From: Shouchella miscanthi
Lineage (GTDB): Bacteria; Bacillota; Bacilli; Bacillales; Bacillaceae_D
NCBI RefSeq assembly: GCF_007725405.1
Contig: NZ_CP042163.1
Location: forward strand, 3,782,001 to 3,846,000
Length of the DNA: 64,000 bases
Reading direction: 5' to 3'
A program made the position numbers and the translations under genes. The notes beneath the pieces are model-generated. The model made no database searches. It saw nothing but the letters and a program-made list of their open reading frames with translations, and had not been told where the DNA came from. Positions 58,653 through 64,000 of the stretch are shown piece by piece. The number at the start of each line of letters is the position of its first letter. Within the stretch, counting starts at the first letter, position 1.

Positions 58653-61600
58653 TTAGCCATTATAGTCTGGAATATCAAGTGTTAAAGAATACGAACCGAT
58701 TTCTTGATAAAGATTATACATAGTGTGGACTTGCTTAGACGCCCAACCAATGTCTGTAGCGTATTGGTGAGTTGGTCTGCCATTGCTTACAAGGCCAGCA
58801 GGATTCCAGCGCATTTTGTATAAAGTGTTCTGTCCGCTTTTTATATAACTGTTCCCTATAAAACTCGCCCCACCAACTATGGCTTTGTACGGGGTGTCCC
58901 AGCCTTGATCGTATGCATATTGAGAACCGCATTCGATTGGACAATGGTCACGAGCCCCTATACCGTACATGTTGTATACAACAGTTCCATTCACCTCAAC
59001 GCCTCTGGCTAATGTAGATGTACCATGACCCGTTTCAAGTAAAGCATGTGACAAAAGGTAGATGTCATTTACGCCATGCGTAATTCCAGCGTCTATAAAA
59101 GCCTGACCTTGGTTACTTAAAGTACCTTTCCCAGTTAAATAATTATTAAGAACATTGGCAGATGCACCACTAGGCTTGGATAAGTCAAGAAATTGAAAAC
59201 GTTGGCGAGCATCGTCAAGAAAATTAAACGGATTCATGTAATAGGCAATATCTTCTTTTTTTGCATTGACCCACATTAATTGATACCAACCATTTGTTGA
59301 TCTACGAATAGATAATCTAGTTCCCTGAACAAGCTGATCAACAACAGCATAAGCTGTTCCAGGACCACTTCGAACATTTAATACCGGTGTGTCTACATAA
59401 TAGAAACCGCCATTTGCACTTGAATAGCTTACATGATCTGCTGACACATACTGTGTATATGTATCGGTAACTGCATATGGTCCAAATTGTCGATTAACAG
59501 CTTCTTCCAACGAAATATTATAACGTGTGTGATTTTCGATTGGCACTACGTCCGTTGTAACATGATTTGCTCGAATCCAAACTTGTTGGCCATCTAGTGT
59601 GCCTCGATGCCAAGTTACATTTCCAACCCTTTCAGTAAGGTTGACTAAAAACTGTTTTCCTTTGCGGTTAGAAAGGTTGTAAACTAAGTCTTGAGAGCCT
59701 CCCCAAGCTTTTGAATAGGCATTTCCACTTCCAATAGCATACATCGTAGTGGCATTACGATTTACAAGGACATGGTCACGTACACTCAAGTCTGAGGCTT
59801 TCCCCCAACCTACCACTCCTGTTCCATTCCAATTCCTGCTCAATTCATAATAGCGTTCACCATTGTATGTTGCTTGTTTTTTCACATAGTATACCGCGTT
59901 CAACAAATTGTTTGTACTAACTGTTTCAGTTTTTCCTAGTTCTTTATAAATTGTAGCAGTACGATTAATGTGTCCTAATTTATTCGTTGCTTCTTCCACT
60001 ATCCGTGGTTTCTCTACATGTGTACTCTGTATCCAAACTTGTTGGCCATCTAGTGTGCCTCGATACCATGTATGATTTCCTACTCGCTCTGTTAAATTGA
60101 TTTTAAAGACCGTTCCTTGTTTTCCAGACAGGCTCGATACTAAATCTTGAGAGCCACCCCATGCTTTCGTATACGCGTTTCCAGTTCCTTTTACTTGCAT
60201 ATCGAATTGGTCTCGATTAATCAGGACGTGGTCACGTACACTCAAGTCTGAAGCTTTCGCCCAACCTACCACTCCTGTTCCATTCCAATTCCTGCTCAAT
60301 TCATAATAACGTTCACCATTGTATGTTGCTTGTTTTTTCACATAGTACACCGCATGCAACAAGTTGTTTGTACTAACTGTTTCAGTTTTCCCTAGTTCTT
60401 TATAAATTGTAGCAGTACGATTAATGTGTCCTAATTTGTTCGTTGCTTCTTCCACTATCCGTGGTTTCTCTACATGTGTACTCTGTATCCAAACTTGTTG
60501 GCCATCTAGTGTGCCTCGATACCATGTATGATTTCCTACTTGCTCTGTTAGATTGATCTTAAAGACCGTTCCTTGTTTTCCAGACAGGCTCGATACTAAA
60601 TCTTGAGAGCCACCCCATGCTTTCGTATACGCGTTTCCAGTTCCTTTTACTTGCATATCGAATTGGTCTCGATTAATCAGGACGTGGTCACGTACACTCA
60701 AGTCTGAAGCTTTCGCCCAACCTACCACTCCTGTTCCATTCCAATTCCTGCTCAATTCATAATAACGTTCACCATTGTATGTTGCTTGTTTTTTCACATA
60801 GTACACCGCATGCAACAAGTTGTTTGTACTAACTGTTTCAGTTTTCCCTAGTTCTTTATAAATTGTAGCAGTACGATTAATGTGTCCTAATTTGTTTACA
60901 GGCTGTTCAGCAAAGGTTTGTATACTAGCACTCCAAAAAAGAGTTGATTCCAAATCTTCTTCTTTCTTTTCATCACTTTTTTCCGTTTCTAGAGTGTTTT
61001 TTTCTAACTCATGCTCTTCTCTAGCATCGGCTTCGTTGTGCTCCTCTGCACTGTCCTCTTTTTGCTCTTCTCTAGCATCGTTTTCGTTGTGCTCTTCTGT
61101 ACTGTCTTCTTCTTGCTCTTCTATTGCTTCATTTTCGTTCTGTTCTTCTGTACTGTCCTCTTTTTGCTCTTCTCTAACATCGTTTTCGTTCTGTTCTTTT
61201 GTACTGTCTTTTTCTTGCTCTTCTATTGCTTCATTTTCGTTCTGTTCTTTTGTACTGTCTTTTTCTTGCTCTTCAATTGCTTCATTTTCGTTCTGTTCTT
61301 CTGTACTGTCTTCTTGCTTTGCTAGCTCTTCACTTGACTCATTAACCATCTCATGTTTTTCTTCGTTCAATGATTCATTAGCGAATTGAATCTCTTTTTG
61401 TTTGCTCAATACCAAACAATCAACTAAAGATTGATCTTCTGTATTGTGAAGATGTTCCCTTTCCTCTTTAGCTTCTAAAAATTCTTTATAACTGAGGTTG
61501 TACTCGTCAATAAAGCATTCATCAATTAACAGGATATCCTTCTCAATATCCATTCCAATTTCTTCAAATATACTTTCTTCAGGTATAGTCTTTACATATC

Positions 61601-61667
61601 CAACAGATGGAAGGGTCATGTTTATGAGGATTGTAAAAATTAGGGCTAACATACATATCCGTTTCAC
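58653..61667 (-). CDS. Cell-wall N-acetylglucosaminidase with GW modules and acidic repeats
   Basis: A 1004-residue exported autolysin. Order: signal peptide (1-22); a charged region; an acidic repeat (about 120-220) of ~17-residue units such as EEQNENEAIEEQEKDST; three almost identical 152-residue units (about 258-713), each with two GW-type modules (NWNGTGVVGWAKASDLSVRD and GTLDGQQVWIQSTHV); an SH3b domain (about 765-825, PVLNVRSGPGTAYAVVDQLV); and a C-terminal GH73 glucosaminidase (about 835-1004) with the catalytic Glu878 in SHALLETGHGTS. It resembles LytD-type autolysins that bind teichoic acids through GW modules and cut the glycan in cell separation or motility. The start is a GTG 6 bases after AGGAGG. 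Confidence 0.93.
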   Translation of the reverse strand: MKRICMLALIFTILINMTLPSVGYVKTIPEESIFEEIGMDIEKDILLIDECFIDEYNLSYKEFLEAKEEREHLHNTEDQSLVDCLVLSKQKEIQFANESLNEEKHEMVNESSEELAKQEDSTEEQNENEAIEEQEKDSTKEQNENEAIEEQEKDSTKEQNENDVREEQKEDSTEEQNENEAIEEQEEDSTEEHNENDAREEQKEDSAEEHNEADAREEHELEKNTLETEKSDEKKEEDLESTLFWSASIQTFAEQPVNKLGHINRTATIYKELGKTETVSTNNLLHAVYYVKKQATYNGERYYELSRNWNGTGVVGWAKASDLSVRDHVLINRDQFDMQVKGTGNAYTKAWGGSQDLVSSLSGKQGTVFKINLTEQVGNHTWYRGTLDGQQVWIQSTHVEKPRIVEEATNKLGHINRTATIYKELGKTETVSTNNLLHAVYYVKKQATYNGERYYELSRNWNGTGVVGWAKASDLSVRDHVLINRDQFDMQVKGTGNAYTKAWGGSQDLVSSLSGKQGTVFKINLTERVGNHTWYRGTLDGQQVWIQSTHVEKPRIVEEATNKLGHINRTATIYKELGKTETVSTNNLLNAVYYVKKQATYNGERYYELSRNWNGTGVVGWGKASDLSVRDHVLVNRNATTMYAIGSGNAYSKAWGGSQDLVYNLSNRKGKQFLVNLTERVGNVTWHRGTLDGQQVWIRANHVTTDVVPIENHTRYNISLEEAVNRQFGPYAVTDTYTQYVSADHVSYSSANGGFYYVDTPVLNVRSGPGTAYAVVDQLVQGTRLSIRRSTNGWYQLMWVNAKKEDIAYYMNPFNFLDDARQRFQFLDLSKPSGASANVLNNYLTGKGTLSNQGQAFIDAGITHGVNDIYLLSHALLETGHGTSTLARGVEVNGTVVYNMYGIGARDHCPIECGSQYAYDQGWDTPYKAIVGGASFIGNSYIKSGQNTLYKMRWNPAGLVSNGRPTHQYATDIGWASKQVHTMYNLYQEIGSYSLTLDIPDYNG
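59528..60896. repeat. Three tandem 456-bp repeats inside the autolysin gene
   Basis: Landmark CCAGTTCCTTTTACTTGCAT recurs exactly 456 bases apart (60181 and 60637), and a diverged copy is at 59725. The first two units differ by only a few bases, and the third has a distinct second module (INRDQFDMQVKG replaced by VNRNATTMYAIG). Confidence 0.95.
61007..61310. repeat. Short tandem repeats coding the acidic linker
   Basis: About six units of 51 bases encode EQNENEAIEEQEKDSTK-like peptides with Asn/Ala/Arg variation. The strand bias (CTTCT-rich on plus) creates long false frames on the opposite strand. Confidence 0.9.
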
Positions 61668-61808
61668 TCTATTCCTCCTAAGAATTATATTACGTGGCTA
61701 CATAGATTTTAATAGATATTACACTATTTTCATAGTTTAATTTCATATATTACTAATAAGGCTCCACATTTTTCTTACACTATTGGTTAATTGTTATTCA
61801 TTAAAGAC

Positions 61809-61846
61809 GTTTAAGAGGGTTGGCATTAATGCCAACCCTCTTAAAC
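61809..61846 (-). terminator. 38-bp perfect palindrome after the GT2 gene
   Basis: GTTTAAGAGGGTTGGCATT is followed directly by its reverse complement. It lies 8 bases after the GT2 stop and is probably the terminator of that gene, though the T tract after it is poor (GTCTTT) and there is almost no loop. Confidence 0.65.
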
Positions 61847-61853
61847 AATATCC

Positions 61854-63650
61854 TTATATATTCACTTCAAAAGCATGTGATTTCTCTCCTAAAGCAATTT
61901 CAATTTTGCAGTTTCCTTTCAAATTGTTCGTGTTATCTACCTGTAAATAAGCTGAGTCTCCGTCCACAATAATGCTTGCTTCTGAATCAACAAACGCCTC
62001 CGTTTCATCATTGTAAATTGATGCAACATATGAAACTTCACTTTGACCATATGCATAAACATTTTTTATCGGGATGGAAATTAAACCTGCTTGTCTTTCC
62101 ATCGATTCTAAATCAAGTTTAGCGACAGCTAGAAAGTTATGGACGATTGAATTTAAATCGATTGAAACTAATTCCGATTTGTTTTTGTAGACGACGTACG
62201 TATTTCCATTAATGATAGCAGCTTTTTTGAAGTTCTGCTTACTTGCTATTGCCCGGTGAGCCCCCACATCCATGTAGTTAAATTTCGTAGAAAGATCCCA
62301 TGGTTGATGCGCATCATCGTAATCTTGGATAAAATCATCTAGTGTTAGTCTAAATGTAAGCTCACCACGAACATTAAAATAGGAGTCATGCTGATCAAAG
62401 TGGAATTTAGAATCTATCACGTCTTGAACTTCCCAAGTAGTTCTTGTAAAACGTCCTTTTATAGAAGGCGAGTATTGATTCCCCTTTGAATCTAACTCAT
62501 TCATATACAGTAATGACGCAGGTAAAACTGACTTAATTTCTTCTTGACAATCAATTTGTACCTCGTTAGGGCTTCCCTTAAAGTTTACATTTCTTTCTTC
62601 ATCATACGTAACCACTGCATCTGTAGTAATTATTAATGAATCTTCTTCAAACGAAAGAGTTCTCAAATAACTTCTTGATGTAGTCTCTGCTTTTGATTGG
62701 GAGAACTTTCTTACAAGATCTAAACGGCCTTTTCCCAACAAATAATCAATAATCTTATGTCGAGTATCTAAACGCTCCACAATAGCAGATTCAACAAAGC
62801 GATCTTTCCATTCCATTGCTTTGTCGAACTCAATTTGTTGAGTATCTTTACTTTTTTTGTGAAAGTTCCCTCTTAATGCTCCTAAGACTCTGGTTCTGTA
62901 CCAATGTGTTATCATGTAATCTAAATCTTCACCTTTAAGGTTTTCTTTAAATGAAGACGCCACATTATTGATCTGCTCCCACTTATACTCAAGATCTTTG
63001 CCAAAACCAGCTGAATGATTTTGTTCTCGCCAATGGTAAACAGGATAATCGGCTAATATGCCTATTCGTGGATTCTTGCTAAAGACGAGACAAGAGAACA
63101 TGACGTCTTCCCACCAGACTTTATCTCCTTCATAAAAGTAAAGATTATGCTGCTCAATAAACGTTCTTCTATATAATTTGGGTACCGTCATCGGACCCAT
63201 TGCTTGTACACCTATGGTTTCAGCACCAACAACATTTTCTTTAAATTGTTCCCATCCCCAACCCCATCCTTTTGTGCGGATTACTTTTGGATTAACAACA
63301 TCTAAGTCATTGTCTTTTGCAAAATTGTACATTCGCTCTAAAGCTTGAGGAAAAATAGTGTCATCATCATCACAAAAGAAAACATATTCTCCTTGTGCCA
63401 CTTTCGTACCTTTATTTCGCGGCCTACTTCCCCAACCTGATGGAGAAATTCTATGAACTTGATAATGAATATATTCTCTTGTTTTTTCTTTTAATCGACT
63501 GAACGCCGAAAAATCGTCCGACCCATCATCTATAAACAGGACTTCAAACTCACTGGAATTTAATGTTTGTTTATTCAAAGACTCTACTATTCGGTTTAAC
63601 TTATCTTCTTTGTTGTTATAAGTTGGGATGATGACACTTACTTTAATCAT
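61854..63650 (-). CDS. Family 2 glycosyltransferase with C-terminal beta domains (TarP/TarS-like)
   Basis: A 598-residue cytosolic enzyme. The N-terminal GT-A domain (1-320) has MIKVSVIIPTYNNKEDKLN, EVLFIDDGSDD, GSRPRNKGTKVAQGEYVFFC with the DXD-type FCDDDDTIF, and the acceptor-side VWWEDVMFSCLVF and YHWREQNHSAG. The remaining ~280 residues are beta-rich and lack further catalytic motifs. This layout is like the wall-teichoic-acid GlcNAc transferases TarS/TarP, so glycosylation of a surface glycopolymer is likely but inferred. The start is the ATG at 63650 after GGAGGAG. It sits between two glucosaminidase genes. Confidence 0.82.
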   Translation of the reverse strand: MIKVSVIIPTYNNKEDKLNRIVESLNKQTLNSSEFEVLFIDDGSDDFSAFSRLKEKTREYIHYQVHRISPSGWGSRPRNKGTKVAQGEYVFFCDDDDTIFPQALERMYNFAKDNDLDVVNPKVIRTKGWGWGWEQFKENVVGAETIGVQAMGPMTVPKLYRRTFIEQHNLYFYEGDKVWWEDVMFSCLVFSKNPRIGILADYPVYHWREQNHSAGFGKDLEYKWEQINNVASSFKENLKGEDLDYMITHWYRTRVLGALRGNFHKKSKDTQQIEFDKAMEWKDRFVESAIVERLDTRHKIIDYLLGKGRLDLVRKFSQSKAETTSRSYLRTLSFEEDSLIITTDAVVTYDEERNVNFKGSPNEVQIDCQEEIKSVLPASLLYMNELDSKGNQYSPSIKGRFTRTTWEVQDVIDSKFHFDQHDSYFNVRGELTFRLTLDDFIQDYDDAHQPWDLSTKFNYMDVGAHRAIASKQNFKKAAIINGNTYVVYKNKSELVSIDLNSIVHNFLAVAKLDLESMERQAGLISIPIKNVYAYGQSEVSYVASIYNDETEAFVDSEASIIVDGDSAYLQVDNTNNLKGNCKIEIALGEKSHAFEVNI

Positions 63651-63890
63651 AACTTGCTCCTCCATGTTGTTCTACCCATTTAAAAATCCTGTTATCGTCA
63701 CATTATTTGCGAGTTTCCTCATCCTAACACATTTAAATTGAAAAGGTGAATGAAGATCATGTAATATTTTTTTGATAAATAATGATGCTTTTCTATACAT
63801 TGTCAAAAACAACTCGTTATTTTGTGAAAAAAACTGACACTTGACCAAAAAAAGCATATTTTATATGTTTACCCCAAAATGCATAAAGAA
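63651..63890. other. AT-rich gap, no gene recognised
   Basis: There is no supported coding frame. It should hold the promoter of the GT2 gene, and a short minus-strand frame of 61 codons has no ribosome site. Confidence 0.4.
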
Positions 63891-63925
63891 AACCTCCGCT
63901 TACAGTATGTAAGCGAAGGTTTTTT
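63891..63925 (-). terminator. Terminator of the partial glucosaminidase gene
   Basis: AACCTTCGCTTAC (63921-63909) pairs with GTAAGCGGAGGTT (63903-63891) around a 5-base loop. The hairpin core is the same as at 58612-58640. Confidence 0.85.
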
Positions 63926-63928
63926 CTA

Positions 63929-64000
63929 CTATCCATCAAACCTCGGAATTTCCAATACGAGATTATAAGACCCAATTTCTTGATAAAGGTTATACATGTT
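63929..64000 (-). CDS. Second cell-wall glucosaminidase, C-terminal fragment
   Basis: The last 23 codons before the stop read NMYNLYQEIGSYNLVLEIPR plus FDG, closely matching the end of the upstream autolysin (TMYNLYQEIGSYSLTLDIPD). The rest lies beyond the right edge. It is very likely a GH73 paralogue, given the matching C-terminus and terminator. Confidence 0.8.
   Translation of the reverse strand, partial: NMYNLYQEIGSYNLVLEIPRFDG

Noticed and set aside
59528-61310. CRISPR-like or satellite array
   Set aside because: The repeats are in-frame tandem protein modules of 456 and 51 bases without spacers. The plus-strand SSVLSS-type frame is a shadow of the Glu-rich coding strand.
63672-63857. 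61-residue minus-strand frame upstream of the GT2 gene
   Set aside because: No ribosome site and an AT-rich composition typical of a promoter region.

Overview
The window looks like a chromosomal segment of a low-GC Gram-positive member of the Bacillaceae. The evidence is purine-rich Shine-Dalgarno sites, frequent TTG and GTG starts, CcpA-type cre boxes, a sigma-D flagellin promoter, Rap/Phr modules, XylR control of xylose genes and GW-module autolysins. The very acidic secreted proteins and lipoproteins suggest an alkaliphilic lineage (Shouchella/Alkalihalobacillus type), but that is inference. No rRNA, tRNA, CRISPR array, intact transposase or prophage was seen.

Layout. 0-5.7 kb: the promoter-proximal end of an exopolysaccharide operon on the minus strand (galU, priming sugar transferase, MurA-like enolpyruvyl transferase, Wzx flippase, GT4 glycosyltransferase and the start of a probable polymerase). 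It is preceded by a structured, hairpin-rich leader. 6-13.9 kb: small secreted or membrane proteins and two tandem Rap-Phr quorum-sensing cassettes. One rap carries a frameshift in an A7 tract, and one Phr repeats the motif KHEH. A third rap start, fused to the end of a glucanase gene, lies at 19.7 kb. 14.1-18.7 kb: a fructose-type PTS operon (1-phosphofructokinase, EIIBC, EIIA, class II aldolase) and an RpiR regulator. 19-29.9 kb: lipoproteins, a GH16 laminarinase under cre control, DoxX and YueI-family proteins, flagellin with a CsrA-type leader, and a peptidoglycan-binding protein. 30-33.4 kb: siderophore iron uptake (FhuF-like protein, Btr-type AraC regulator, Fur box, binding lipoprotein). 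35.2-39.1 kb: two Gfo/Idh/MocA oxidoreductases, an AraC regulator and a sugar isomerase/epimerase. 39.4-48.5 kb: a xylose/xylo-oligosaccharide regulon (xylB, xylA, ABC importer, divergent xylR, GH43 xylosidase). 48.5-58 kb: a region bounded by two inverted ~275-bp interspersed repeats, holding a PadR pair, a riboswitch-like attenuator, and a LacI-ABC-glycosidase locus for an unidentified glycoside. 58-64 kb: two related cell-wall glucosaminidases (the second cut by the window end) flanking a large GT2 glycosyltransferase.

How it works together. The theme is plant/algal polysaccharide use plus surface biology. Laminarin and xylan breakdown feed sugar importers under specific repressors and probable CcpA control. 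Neither ABC importer here encodes an ATPase, so both presumably share an MsmX-type ATPase encoded elsewhere. The least explained signals are the two structured RNA candidates (5.75-5.92 kb and 50.04-50.16 kb), the duplicated KHEH pheromone motif, and the recombination traces linking rap and glucanase sequences.
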